Source of the DNA: Toxorhynchites rutilus septentrionalis
Taxonomy: Eukaryota > Arthropoda > Insecta > Diptera > Culicidae
Length of the DNA stretch: 64,000 nucleotides
Direction of reading: 5' to 3'
Assembly (NCBI RefSeq): GCF_029784135.1
Contig: NC_073746.1
Location: forward strand, 148,937,056 to 149,001,055
The stretch's first letter is position 1. Each line of letters begins with the position of its first letter. The notes beneath the pieces were generated by a model that saw only the letters and a program-made list of their open reading frames with translations, did not search any database and was not told where the DNA came from. Positions 22,986 through 34,074 of the stretch are shown here, piece after piece. A program made the position numbers and the translations under genes.

Positions 22986-24406
22986 TGCCACAATGACTAA
23001 AGAGTCACCCAATTTTCCACCGTATTGTAGTAAATAGCTACTGCTAGCCACACGTAATGAAACAGCTTGGAACGTACTCACCAGATTGTTTTACGTTCAC
23101 ACAGCGTTGAATTTATTCGTTACCAGGGTTTGCTGATACAACTGCAGTACGAATTGACTTCAGATCCTTCGGTCACCCACAGCGATGAGTTGAAACTTCT
23201 CCTGCTCGAACACAGAGTACACCCGACTTGGTGTCCTCTCTGGCGCGATATTTGCGCGAATTGATCAACGATCACACCGACGGCTTTCTCTTGTACACAG
23301 AGATGCGCTGAACTTGAAATACACCTGCTTACGAACAGAGCTACATCCGTCTTGACGTACTCTTTAGCGCGAATTATGCGCGAACTGAACAAACTTCTCA
23401 CAGTAGAAATTCTTTTCTTGCTTGCACAGAGCTAAGCCACTATTTCACTTTCTCTCTGAACAGCGTATTTGATTGAAACACTTCCGTATTGGAAATCTTT
23501 GCGCGATGCGGCGCGAAATTTGACCGAAGATCACAATTTTATCACCACCGATTTGAATTCTTCTGCACTCATTCAGAGATACACCCGACTTGGTGAACTC
23601 TCGAGCGCGAAATTTAAGCGATTTAGCGCGAATAAACACAGCGCCAATGAATGAAATTCTCTTGTCTACGCTTAGAGATACACCTAACGTGATGTACTCT
23701 CTAGCACTAATATTGCGCCGGTTTGCGCGAACTGAACAGCAATCGAATCGAATTTTTCACAACAGCAATTGTTTGCTTAATCGAATACAGAGCTACATCC
23801 AACGTGATGCACTCTTACGCACTGAACTTGCGCCAAACTTGCGCGAACTGAACGACCGAACTACTAAACGGCACTTTCCGGTTGAACTTCCCTTCGATCC
23901 GGTTCAAAGGACCAATGATAACGCACCGGCTGGTGCTTGAAATGAACACCGGACGTCGAAGGCTTTACTGCTCGGCACACAGTTGAACCGATCCGGAAAC
24001 CGTACCGTTTTTCGGATGAATTAAGAAAAAGCGTTTGAATTTTGAACTGAGTACTCTCGAGTCTACCTTTGGAGTGGTTTTATTTGGTCATTCGGTCAGT
24101 TTTATAAGCTTGGCATGATAAAGGCGAGAAGAAAACCTACTGTGTTGCGTTACAATGAGGATTGTGTTGCGTTTGGATGGACATTTGTGTAGCGTAACAA
24201 GTGGGATTGTTGTTCGAGACGGGTCATCGCGATGATGATTGTTTTAGATCTCTATGCTGACAATGATGTGGCTAGATGAGCTTTGTTAGCGTGACAATGA
24301 TAAGTGTGATGACGATAGTGAGCTTTCAAAGCGTATAATGATGTGGCTCACAAGAGCGTTGTGTTATAAAGGTTTGTTGTTGCGTGTATCACTGACAATT
24401 TAAACA
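22986..24406 (-). other. Probable BEL/Pao LTR and primer-binding region
   Basis: Read on the minus strand, sequence from 24406 begins TGTTTAAATTG and ends GTGGCA at 22986. It is followed after two bases by TGGTGACTGACGGTAGG (22967-22983), which resembles a primer-binding site starting with the TGG complement of a tRNA CCA end. The gag ATG is about 80 bp further on. Only one LTR is present because the element is truncated, so these boundaries cannot be confirmed by a repeat pair and are inference. Confidence 0.35.
23205..23870. repeat. Degenerate repeats with GCGCGAA(T/C)TGA motif
   Basis: Five diverged units lie in the probable BEL LTR at about 23210, 23335, 23574, 23672 and 23788. Each has CAGAG(C/A)TACA(T/C)CC, an ACTTG/ACGTG step, (T)ACTCTC, AGCGCGAA and a TTGCGCGAACTGAACG-type end. 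Spacing is about 98-125 bp, with one gap of twice that size where a unit has decayed. Confidence 0.6.
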
Positions 24407-24436
24407 TATTATCTATCGTGTGGTTTATACAATATC

Positions 24437-24516
<80 letters not shown>
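24407..24516. repeat. Left half of inverted repeat with (TA)n centre
   Basis: ATATTATCTATCGTGTGG and TTTATACAATATCCAACA lead into an interrupted (TA)n tract of about 75 bp. The mirror image, (TA)n then AGTTGTATTTTATAAACCACACGATAGATAATAT in inverted sense, lies at 31930-32025 on the other side of the provirus. Together they form one palindromic element of about 200 bp split by the provirus. Confidence 0.75.
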
Positions 24517-24518
<2 letters not shown>

Positions 24519-24826
24519 TTAACGCAAGCAACATCATTTTCCCCACAGCAACAGAACCGATCACTGTGGAACAGTTTATCGGTAGCATCAATTCGCAAAC
24601 GCAAGCGAAACAACAATTTAGGACACCAACGTAAAACACCGATTCGGACTCTGTACCTGACGCGACAACGGACTGGATAGAATGTGCAGCGTAAGGGCTT
24701 TAGGTAAATGGCTAGGCTTCATGATGTAAAATTGACAATAATAAAATGAGTCTAACTTGTACTCCCGGCGAAACCGGTCTTTCCTTTCTTTTTAAAAACT
24801 CTTCGATATCCTCATGTAACTTAATT
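24517..24826 (+). repeat. 5' LTR (310 bp)
   Basis: Starts AGTTAACGCAAGC and ends GTAACTTAATT. Identical by eye to 31620-31929. AATAAAA at about 24740 is a likely polyadenylation signal. It begins immediately after the (TA)n tract. Confidence 0.92.
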
Positions 24827-24843
24827 GGCGCAGTCGGTAGGAT
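24826..24843 (+). promoter_or_regulatory. Primer-binding site, tRNA-Ser type
   Basis: TGGCGCAGTCGGTAGGAT directly follows (overlaps by one base) the 5' LTR. It matches the tRNA-Ser 3' end type used by 17.6/297-group elements. The untranslated leader runs to the gag start at 25246. Confidence 0.85.
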
Positions 24844-25245
24844 CGCTCGTTCAAGTGTTCACGCGTAGATCCAATTCGCGAAAGTGATTTCCCGCGCGAA
24901 CGAATATCGAGTGGCTGACGATTGGAGAACTACAACGGACGCACGAGTGATACCTTTTTATCAAGTAAGTAATTAGATTTTAGTCAAATTAACAATCATT
25001 TAATCGGAGTGGTACAAAGCTTACCCGAAACAAAAAAAGCTGTATCCACATCCATAAAATATAACAAAAACTACTAATTCAGAGAGACGAGCCCGGGTAA
25101 CACCGTAAGCGACTCTTTTTATATCACAAAAGTGAACTACTAATCTAAAACAAAAACAAACGTTAAATCAGAAAAAAAACTAGCTAATCTAACAAGAGTG
25201 ATTTAAGTTTTACCTTGGAGTGCTTTGGGAATAATCGCGAAAACA

Positions 25246-26577
25246 ATGAACCCAAACAGTTTTAACATATCCCCTGAATTACCGAGGAGCAATACCTCAG
25301 CACAGGAGGAAAATTTAAATGAACACGAAGAAGCCGCCAGAATTGCTCAAACAGCGGTAATGTTCGACAAGGCGGAGAAAATCCTAAAGGCGATGCAAAC
25401 GCCCCAGGCAATCCGCGAATTGCCGCAATTCGACGGTAACCCCGTCAAATTACACTGCTTCATTAGAGCAGTGGAAAATCTGTTGCCCTTTTTAGAAACT
25501 CTTAAAGGGACACCCTTCGAGCAAGTATGGCTTCAATCCATACGCTCGAAAGTAACCGGAGATGCGGACCGAGTTTTAGAAACATACGGGACACCGCTAA
25601 TCTGGGAAGAAATTAAAGCTAACCTGATAGCTTACTATAACGACAAGCGTGATTCTGTCACGCTTACCCGCGAATTGTTCCAACTGCAACAAGCTGGAAC
25701 AATAGAAGATTTTTATAGTTCGGTTCATCAATTGCTTTCGCTTTTGATAAACCATACAAATATTTCAACATTCGATCTCAACTTGAGAACGGACAGAATC
25801 TCGACACACCAGGAGAATGCTCTTCAAGTGTTTTTAGCAGGACTAAAAGAGCCCATCGGCGGGAACGTAAGAGCCCGCCAACCAAAAAAATTAAAAGAAG
25901 CTTTCGATGCTTCTATTGAAGAGAGAAACTATCAAAATAAATGCGGTCTTAATAAGATGGAAACTACAAATCGATTCCAAAAACCGATTGTTGTAGCACC
26001 ACCTCCCCCACCAAGGCAAAAGAACTGGAATAATTTTAATCATTACCAAAGAGCCCAGTATCAGCCTCAAACGAATCATTTTAATCCACAGCAAAATTTT
26101 TCGAGATTACAAATGAATCCTTTTAATCAACGGCAAATTTTTCAAAGACCTCAAATGAATCAATTCCACACACCTTACCAACAACATCAGAACCAAAGCT
26201 TTCTAAATCAACCGCAAGTTCCTCCGCGAAACGTATTCGCCCCAAGACCAGTTCAGATGCCGAAGCCTACTCCCATGGATGTAGACCCTTCAATAAGATC
26301 TAATAAAATAAACTATATGAATAGACCTCGGAGAGCAATCAATTACCACGAAGGCACAAATATGTCTGATCCTTACGGCCCGTACGAAGGACCAAATTGT
26401 GAATACGAAACCTATGATGAAGAAAATTATGAGCAGGATAATTATCACAATGAATCGATGGCTAGTACATCTTTTCAACCTGTGGTAAACAATCAGGAAG
26501 AGAGTGTCGAAGAAAATACCACTTCCACTGATGAACTGAATTTTCAGATAATTACGGCCCAAGAAACTCCTCCGTAA
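25246..26577 (+). CDS. gag: Errantivirus-type gag
   Basis: The structural polyprotein forms the capsid. I start it at the first ATG in frame, 25246 (MNPNSFNIS), giving 443 residues. It has an N-terminal acidic region, a capsid-like helical core (about residues 60-220, including LPQFDGNPVKLHCFIRAVE), and a C-terminal Gln/Asn/Pro-rich tail with NPFNQRQ-type repeats followed by an acidic, Tyr-rich end. There is no CCHC zinc knuckle, as is usual in this lineage. It ends with TAA at 26575-26577, and the pol frame (-1 relative) is already open from about 26545. This suggests expression of pol by -1 frameshifting. Confidence 0.88.
   Translation: MNPNSFNISPELPRSNTSAQEENLNEHEEAARIAQTAVMFDKAEKILKAMQTPQAIRELPQFDGNPVKLHCFIRAVENLLPFLETLKGTPFEQVWLQSIRSKVTGDADRVLETYGTPLIWEEIKANLIAYYNDKRDSVTLTRELFQLQQAGTIEDFYSSVHQLLSLLINHTNISTFDLNLRTDRISTHQENALQVFLAGLKEPIGGNVRARQPKKLKEAFDASIEERNYQNKCGLNKMETTNRFQKPIVVAPPPPPRQKNWNNFNHYQRAQYQPQTNHFNPQQNFSRLQMNPFNQRQIFQRPQMNQFHTPYQQHQNQSFLNQPQVPPRNVFAPRPVQMPKPTPMDVDPSIRSNKINYMNRPRRAINYHEGTNMSDPYGPYEGPNCEYETYDEENYEQDNYHNESMASTSFQPVVNNQEESVEENTTSTDELNFQIITAQETPP
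26545..26577 (+). promoter_or_regulatory. Gag-pol -1 frameshift window
   Basis: The gag frame and the -1 pol frame overlap only here, between a pair of TGA codons in the pol frame and the gag TAA. GAATTTT at about 26538-26545 (gag codons AAT TTT) is the best slippery candidate. A downstream structure was not verified. Confidence 0.4.
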
Positions 26578-29500
26578 ACAATTTTATACCGTACATACAA
26601 ATCAATACCACTAAAGGACCACTGAAGTTTTTGATCGATACGGGAGCGAACAAAAACTACATTAGTCCGAAACATGTCAATTTGGACAAATGCAAGTTCA
26701 CCAAACCTGTAAAGGTAACGAACGTTAATGGTTCGCAAAATATAGATCAATTCGTAAATTTCAACCCCTTTTCCACAATACCAGGATCAAAAAAACAAAT
26801 ATTTTACATATTCGACTTCCACAAATTTTTCGATGGTCTCATAGGATACGAGACCTTACGTGAACTAAAAGTCAACATATTAACAGATCAAAATGAGTTG
26901 AAATTCCCCACTGGCGTACTGAAAATGTTTCGAAAATATCCAAATTCGGCAATAATCCAGTTAAATTCCAATGAGACAAAAATTGTGAATTTACCAACTA
27001 TCATCAATAATGGAGAATTTTATTTGGAAGATGACATTTTTCTCTCTAAGGACATTATCATACACTCTGGTATCTACAATTCAAAAGATAGCCATGCTTT
27101 TTTCACTGTATCAAACATATCAAAAAACCCTTCAAAAGTATTAATAAAACGTCCTCTAGATGTTGAACTTAACAATTTTTCCTTAGAGGAACCGAACTAA
27201 GATTATGTAACTCAATTTGGCAGGACACCCATTCTCGATCAATTGAGAGTTGATCATCTGAACAAAGAAGAAAAATCTAACCTAATGAAAGTGATTGCAG
27301 ATTATGAGAGTATATTTTATGTAGAAGGCGAACAACTGACCTTCACCAACGCGATTAGACATAAAATTTCCACAAAAGACGATATACCGATTCACACGAA
27401 ATCTTATCGCTACCCTTTCTGCTATAGAGAGGAAGTTCAGCGACAGATTTCGAAAATGCTTGATCAAGGCATTATAAGACCTTCAAGTAGCCCTTGGACT
27501 TCACCAGTCTGGATAGTCCCAAAAAAGATGGACGCATCCGGCCAGAAGAAATGGCGACTTGTCATTGATTATCGTAAGCTGAATGAGAAAACGATCGATG
27601 ATCGTTATCCCATTCCTAATATTAACGACATTCTTGATAAGCTTGGCCGTTGCATTTATTTTTCAACACTTGATTTGGCATCTGGATTTCACCAGATCGA
27701 AGTGGATAAGAGTGACATCGAAAAAACTGCGTTTAGTGTCGAAAACGGACACTACGAGTTTTTAAGAATGCCATTCGGTTTGAAAAATGCTCCATCAACG
27801 TTTCAACGCGTGATGGATAACGTTTTGAGAGAGCACATTGGTGTCCGATGTCTTGTGTACATGGACGATATCATCGTGTTCTCTACCAGCCTAAAGGAAC
27901 ACCTTGACAACCTAAAGAAAATTTTTGATAGTCTTAGAAAATTCAATATGAAGGTGCAACTCGATAAAAGCGAGTTTCTTCACAAAGAAGTAGCCTTTCT
28001 AGGCCACATCGTAACTCGTGAAGGAGTAAAGCCAAATCCCGAAAAAATGGAAATCATCAGAAAATGGCCACTTCCGAAGAATGAAAAAGAACTAAGAGGA
28101 TTCTTAGGAATTTTAGGCTATTACCGCAAGTTTATTCGAGACTTTGCGAAAATAGCCAAACCACTTACAAAAACGTTGAGAAAAGGAGAAGCTATCACTC
28201 ACACTAAGGATTTCGTAGATGCCTTTGAGCGATGTCGAAATATTCTTACATCGAGTGATATATTACAGTACCCGAATTTCGACAAACCATTTATTTTGAC
28301 AACAGACGCCTCCAATTTCGCAGTTGGAGCCGTTTTGTCACAGGGGCAAATTGGCAGTGACAAACCAATTGCCTTTGCTTCTCGAACGCTGAATAAGTCA
28401 GAAGAAAACTATTCCGCAATCGAGAAAGAACTTTTGGCGATCGTGTGGGCATGTAAATACTTCCGTCCTTATCTTTACGGAAGAAAATTTACTCTATACA
28501 CCGATCATAAACCTCTCACATATAGCTTAAACCTTAAAAACTCAAATAGCAGACTCATTCATTGGCGCCTCTATTTAGAAGAATTTGATTACGAGATTAA
28601 ATACAGACCTGGAAAGCAGAACATCGTAGCCGATAGTCTTTCCAGAGTACGAGAGGAAATCAACCTCAATGAAGCGGAAGAAAACTCTTCTTCCACATCT
28701 GAAAGCGACACTTCGTCAGACGGAGCCACGGCCCACTCTGCTGATACCGACGATTCTGACTTTATCCCAGGCACAGAAAAACCATTAAACGAGTTCTGTA
28801 ATCAGATTGTTCTAAAAATCGGACCCAACGAAGAAGAAACCTATGAAGAAATATTTCCACAAGTTTTCCGACGAAAAATTACGAAATTGATATTTGGAGT
28901 TCCATACCTAATTAAAATGTTTAAAGATTACATTGATCCCAAAAGATCAAACTGCATCCTTTGCCCGGAAAAGTTGATACAGACGATTCAAATCGTCTAT
29001 AGAAACTACTTCAGTAGAGGCAAACCTTTCAAAATTTATTTTTCTCAAAAAATTCTCATAGATCTGAAAACGGCCGAGGAACAAAATATTGTTATAGAAC
29101 AAACCCACGAAAATGGACATAGAGGGGTATGGGAAAATAATAGACAAATAGCAAACAGGTACTATTTCCCAGCAATGAAAAGAAAAATACGACAGTTTGT
29201 AAGGCTCTGTCGCATTTGTAATAAAAATAAATACGAGAGGCATCCATACAAAATCATGCTCGGACCCACTCCGGACCCAAAAAAGCCTTTAGATTTAATA
29301 CATCTAGATATATTCTTAAAACAACCTAATATATTCCTTTCCTTTTTAGATAAATTCTCGAGATACGCTACATTGATTCCCATCAAATCTAGGAACATTC
29401 AAGATGTACGTAAAGGATTAACTAAATACTTTTCCATTTATGGTACCCCAAATTTGATCGTTACTGACAACGAACCTTCAATGAAATCCATCGAAATTAA

Positions 29501-30032
29501 AACTCTTCTGGAAAACTTAAAAATAGACATCCATTTCACTCCTCCAAACCATAGTTCAAGTAATGGTACAGTGGAGAGGTTTCACTCAACTTTGCGCGAA
29601 ATCTATCGTTGTACTAAGCCTAATTATCCCGACATAAACGAAAAAGAAGTTTTTAGAATAGCTTGCACCATATACAACAACACAGTCCACTCTACCACAA
29701 AAACCAAACCCCGGGAAATATTCTACGGAATAAGGGATGGAGAGGAAAGGCCTCTTGATATGGAAAAGATTTTAGAAAACAGAAACAAATTCTACAATGA
29801 AATTATTGTACAATCAGATAAAACTAAAAATAAAAATTTGGGTTACCATAATAAGAAGAGAGAACACCCACCGGTTCTTCGAGAGGAAGAAACCGTATAT
29901 AATAGAAGACAAGGAATAAGGAACAAAGGAAAAGAAATGTATTTCCCAGTCAAAGTTGTCCAAGATAAAGGTAGAACGTTTCTGGACCACTCTGGCAGAG
30001 AAATACACAAAGAAAATATTCGGCGAAAATGA
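26548..30032 (+). pseudogene. pol: Errantivirus-type pol (PR-RT-RNase H-IN), one internal stop
   Basis: The polyprotein contains protease (DTGA at 26637-26648), reverse transcriptase (YMDD at 27858-27869), RNase H (TTDASN near 28300, YTDHKPL near 28500) and integrase. Integrase has the zinc-binding H-H-C-C segment around 29105-29220 and the catalytic D, D, E residues in HLDIF (about 29300), TDNEP (about 29463) and VERFH (about 29573). The frame is the same from protease to integrase except for a single TAA at 27198-27200 between protease and RT. The downstream part (27201-30032) is otherwise open. Motifs and order are complete, so only this stop marks it as inactive. A read-through role for this stop is conceivable but not supported by anything else here. 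Confidence 0.88.
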
Positions 30033-30062
30033 AACCATACAAATTATTTTTCTAAATTATAG

Positions 30063-31737
30063 ATGTTGCGGAGCCAACTTCTAAAACTAATTACGCTGAC
30101 GTTCATCACGACCTCATCATCGAGAACGATACAAATACATGACCTGACCAGAAACCCAGGACTAGTGACGTTACAGACCGGAAACGTACTAATTAAGACT
30201 GGACGTCACAGGATATATCACACAATAGACTTGGAAGACTATAGACCATTACTAAACAACATCGCTATCACTATCGACGGACTTAAAATATTCACAGACT
30301 TCAGCGACGTTTATATCACATTACAGTCCAAATTTAAGAAAGCCCAAAACACGTATATGAAATTGTTACCAAATAGAAGAAACAAGAGAGGAGCATTCAA
30401 TTTTCTAGGCTCAGCCATAAAGGCGATTACAGGCAATTTAGATGAAGAAGATCGAATCCAAATAGATAACGATATAAATGACTTAAAACGAGGCAACCAA
30501 GAACTTATAAGACAAAATAATATTCAAGTAACTATCAACAAACATCTAGGAAAACGTATAAACAAATTAATAGATTCCGTTAATGAACAACAAAGAATAA
30601 TCAAGCAACAAATTATATCAGCCAGACAATCTCTAATCACCAACAAACTTGTCAATCAAAATTTCACAGCAATCCGACAGGCATTTAAAATTTCTTATCA
30701 TGTCGACCTAATACAAGAACACCTAGACTCAATTTTCGAAGTTATACAACTTGCAAAAATAAATATCATTTCTAAGAATTTTCTAGAAGCATAAGAACTA
30801 AAGTTTATCTCAGATAAGTTAGAAGAACAAAATATTACCATTCTACATCCAGACCAAGCATACGATTACCTAGACATCAGAGCCCTCTTCAAGGAATCCA
30901 TCCTCTACTTCATCATCGGCGTCCCGCAGATTTTACCACATCCATTCACCAGCAGCAATCTACGGAAACTCCACCTATTTCATCAAAGGCAGTTGCCAAA
31001 GTATCGGCGAAAATTCCATTTGCGAAGAAGATAAATTAGACGATACCTCAGACGACAGATGCTTCTCCAAAATCATACGAGGCTCCCCAGGAAAATGCAC
31101 CTTTACGAACTATCGGAATACAACCAACATAAAACGATTGACAGACAACCATATCATCATCATAATCACAACAGTCACACTATCAAGCGACTGTCTACAT
31201 AACAACAGAGTTTTAACAGGAACGATGCTGTTGTTTTTCGAGAACTGTACAATCTCACTGAACAACAAAACTTTTAGCTCCATTACGTTTCCATCGAGAA
31301 TTATCCCAACAATAGTGCCTCTGGATGGCGTGAAAATTGAACAAAACGAATTCGAGCAGAACCTGGACTTTCACACATTAAAGAAATTACATTTCCAAAA
31401 CCGAGAACAACTGGAGATAATTAAAACCCGATATTTCATCCAAACATCAACAAGTTTGGGCCTCTCATCTATATGCTTCATTATAGGCTTGATCGTCATA
31501 GTTTACCATTGGTACCAGAAGAAAAGGACACCCAATGAAGAAAAACCAAACATCAGTTCAGCAGACAACCATCATCCCAACACAATTGTATCGGGACGAT
31601 CCAAACTTGATGAGGGAGTAGTTAACGCAAGCAACATCATTTTCCCCACAGCAACAGAACCGATCACTGTGGAACAGTTTATCGGTAGCATCAATTCGCA
31701 AACGCAAGCGAAACAACAATTTAGGACACCAACGTAA
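30063..31737 (+). pseudogene. env: Errantivirus-type env, interrupted
   Basis: An envelope fusion protein homologous to insect errantivirus Env and the baculovirus F group (family knowledge). The N-terminus is hydrophobic and signal-like. A furin-type RNKR site lies near residues 106-109 and is followed by a fusion-peptide-like segment with Gly/Ala/Phe residues and then a coiled region. The C-terminal part has a transmembrane helix at about 31440-31510 with a short charged tail. Breaks: TAA at 30792-30794, and a change from frame 3 to frame 1 somewhere in about 30940-30985. The open C-terminal part runs into the 3' LTR and ends at 31735-31737. I do not reconstruct it. As it stands it should not yield a full Env. 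Confidence 0.82.
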
Positions 31738-31926
31738 AACACCGATTCGGACTCTGTACCTGACGCGACAACGGACTGGATAGAATGTGCAGCGTAAGGG
31801 CTTTAGGTAAATGGCTAGGCTTCATGATGTAAAATTGACAATAATAAAATGAGTCTAACTTGTACTCCCGGCGAAACCGGTCTTTCCTTTCTTTTTAAAA
31901 ACTCTTCGATATCCTCATGTAACTTA

Positions 31927-31929
<3 letters not shown>
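31620..31929 (+). repeat. 3' LTR (310 bp)
   Basis: Identical by eye to 24517-24826. A short purine-rich stretch, GATGAGGGAGT (31609-31619), immediately upstream is the likely polypurine tract. The env frame ends 118 bp inside it. It is followed by TATATATA. Confidence 0.92.
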
Positions 31930-31994
<65 letters not shown>

Positions 31995-32025
31995 GTATTT
32001 TATAAACCACACGATAGATAATATA
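31930..32025. repeat. Right half of inverted repeat with (TA)n centre
   Basis: (TA)n at 31930-31991, then AGTTGTATTTTATAAACCACA and CGATAGATAATAT, the inverted partner of 24407-24445. Homology ends at about 32025. Confidence 0.75.
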
Positions 32026-33244
32026 TGATGTTTCTTGGTGTATTTCATAAACGTAACTGACATGTTTGATCTCTTAAAAGTTAAACGTCAACTGAAAAAA
32101 GTAATATAAGTTTGTCGTAAAGTAGAAAAAATGAAATATAGAAAATCAATATTTATTGCTGTCTCCTTGTTAGAAAATACGTGCATGTGACTTTCAACAT
32201 GGCTTTGTTTATAACAGGTTCGTTCATAAATTGGAAAACAGTGATACGCCAGCTAACTTCAATGGAGCTGATTAATCGGCCTGTTTGGAATCGCGTTATT
32301 TTATCGTTGTCATTCAATCAAGAAGTATTCACATCGGTAATCTAAGTTTGGAACACAGCCATATTGCTTCCTTTATTCATGGATGTTTTTATTACTCTTC
32401 ACCGATTTGTAGAACTCAATATTCATATATGCATATGAGTGATCGGATTTTACACCTCGATCGAAATCGACTTTTACACTCTTAAATTCGTTCGCCTTGT
32501 CGCGAAACAATGGTCAAAATAAATCATCCGTATTTGTGGTTCAATTTACTCTCTATCTGATAGCATAATTCCGGAAATAATTCTAAATTGTTGAAATTTG
32601 ATTGAAAATTATTATTCGATTTCGTTTGGATGCTAAATTTGTTTTGAATGTGTTTGAATGCTAAATTTTGCGTGTTTATTCCACCCGAAAAATCATTACT
32701 ATTTTTGCTTCATAGAAATGGAACATGGCGACCTATGTTGTTTACGTCGAATTGCGTGGCAAGGTTGTCACATTTGCTCAACTCGATTGGACTTGAGCTT
32801 GAACAGAATGCAAAATTGCGCTTTTTCCATTCAACAGAATACAACCAACAATATGTGGGAACGAATACGATCGAACTTCATTTTGTGTTTGAACACACGC
32901 GCAATGTCATGACAATGCATTGCGCTTTGGCCTGGCTATAACTAAAGCTGTGTCGGCGTTGCTCATGATAGTGTCTCGCAAGTGAATGTATTATTCCTCG
33001 CACCGCTTTCGTTGATTGTGTAGTAAGAATTGCAGTCGTTCAATCTCTACCTTCGCGTATATGTCGACCATAAATTGTTGGCACAGCTTACGATATCTTG
33101 AATTGGCGTGTCTTGACCATGTGAAATCACCATATGATAAACATAAAAATCCTTCGAGCGCGCCCTCTGTTTGTTTCGTCGCATGTTCATAAATATTAAA
33201 TCAAAATGAGAAATGCTGTTCATAATGAATTAAGTATCTGTGAC
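32026..33244. other. Unassigned DNA
   Basis: No gene or repeat recognised. Overlapping open frames at 32648-32941 have no motif. Confidence 0.3.
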
Positions 33245-33465
33245 GGGGTCTCGTTGGCCTAATGTTTATGCAAGAGATTTTTCGTTAAAGAAACCCTTCT
33301 GACTTGCACTGTAGTCACGCGTATTCTTGAGCTTGCCACTCCAGAATACATTCAAGGCGTATTGTCCGTCATAGAAATCTCAACTATTTACTAATAAAAA
33401 TGACGCAAGTAGTACTACGTTGAGAAGGCAAAACTTGGGAACGTTAGTGCCATTGAAGAAGAACA
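33245..33465 (+). mobile_element. Feilai-like SINE, tRNA head damaged
   Basis: The body shared with the SINE at 7601-7878 is clear (GACTTGCACTGTAGTCACGC, GCTTGCCACTCCAGAATACATTC, GAAATCTCAACTA, ATGACGCAAGTAGTACTACGT), ending in GAAGAAGAA. The tRNA-like head is reduced: box A is rewritten as GTCTCGTTGGCCTAATG and box B is deleted. Inactive for polymerase III. Confidence 0.7.
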
Positions 33466-33551
33466 TAGCGAGGGTCGTATGAAGGGTGTGTGTCAACGAT
33501 GAATTCCAGATTATTGTTTTTTCTTCGCATTAAATTTCTCGTGTCACCGTG

Positions 33552-33750
33552 CTATCATGATTCCAGCAGCGCTTGTGCTTTGGATCTACACACGTGCTCT
33601 CCAGCTGATGTTTTATCAGGGTTGATGGCAATAGCGTGATTGTCATTTTGTAATCCGAGCAAATGTGATTTGAAGAATTTCGATAACTCATTGTGCTCAT
33701 TCAAAAAGGCTTCCAGCTCGTCGGAGATGCTCCCTTCTTCTTCTTCTTCG
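33552..33750 (-). pseudogene. Helitron Rep/helicase N-terminal remnant
   Basis: The minus strand reads about 63 residues of the region upstream of Helitron Rep: a Glu run, then LEAFLNEHNELSKFF and DKTSAGEHVCRS. The last resembles the conserved DK-PAGEH-RR block of the Helitron-like N-terminal domain. Two stops (TGA, TAG) follow at 33552-33557. No HUH motif or helicase is present. Fragment only. Confidence 0.5.
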
Positions 33751-33807
33751 TGGATGTGACAACGAAAAATAAATTTTGGGCGAGACGAAGTTTGCCGGGT
33801 TAGCTAG
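33751..33807 (+). mobile_element. Helitron 3' terminus
   Basis: AATTTTGGGCGAGACGAAG, TTTGCCGGGTTAGCTAG then T. It matches the end at 12075 and the CTAG|T Helitron terminus. It faces the opposite way to the Rep remnant beside it, so the two are not one simple element. Confidence 0.5.
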
Positions 33808-33833
33808 TTTATATATAAAAACATCATATTTAA

Positions 33834-34074
33834 CCCTTTCCCGCACAATATAGAGTCTCACTCGTTGTGTACTTGCATAACACAAGGCGCTAGAACGTTC
33901 AGCAGAGTAGTGAAATCACTTGATGTGAGACGTTTTGAATAATACGGGAAGGGGTTCACAAAAAAAATAAAAATGTAAATTTTTCATAAACTTGCATGGA
34001 TCACTGATTTTTCAACAAAAAATAATTCCGACCAGTACGATACCCATGCACAAATTTAATACGACTGCAAAGGG
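33834..34074. mobile_element. piggyBac-type MITE candidate
   Basis: TTAA occurs at 33830-33833 and 34075-34078, immediately outside CCCTTTCCCG on the left and CTGCAAAGGG on the right. CCCTTT at the ends with TTAA duplication is the piggyBac pattern. An inner CGGGAAGGGGTT at about 33941-33953 also mirrors the left end. The inverted match is short, so this is tentative. Confidence 0.4.

Larger units (their letters stand above)
24517..31929 (+). mobile_element. Errantivirus-type LTR retroelement (Gypsy lineage), nearly complete
   Basis: A 7.4 kb endogenous provirus of an insect retrovirus-like element: 5' LTR, primer-binding site, gag, pol, env, 3' LTR. The two 310-bp LTRs are identical by eye. 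A 4-bp target duplication TATA flanks it. A primer-binding site complementary to tRNA-Ser (TGGCGCAGTCGG), LTRs starting AGT and a TA-rich target are known for the 17.6/297 group. Despite identical LTRs the coding region has stop codons in pol and env and a frame change in env, so this copy is not autonomous as written. Alternatively some breaks are assembly errors. Confidence 0.92.

Noticed and set aside
24420..24680. Isoleucine-tyrosine repeat proteins
   Set aside because: They are translations of the (TA)n tract, as at 20302-20652 and 24409-24639.
27198..27200. Programmed read-through stop in pol
   Set aside because: Known Gypsy-lineage elements join protease and RT in one frame; a single nonsense change or error is simpler.
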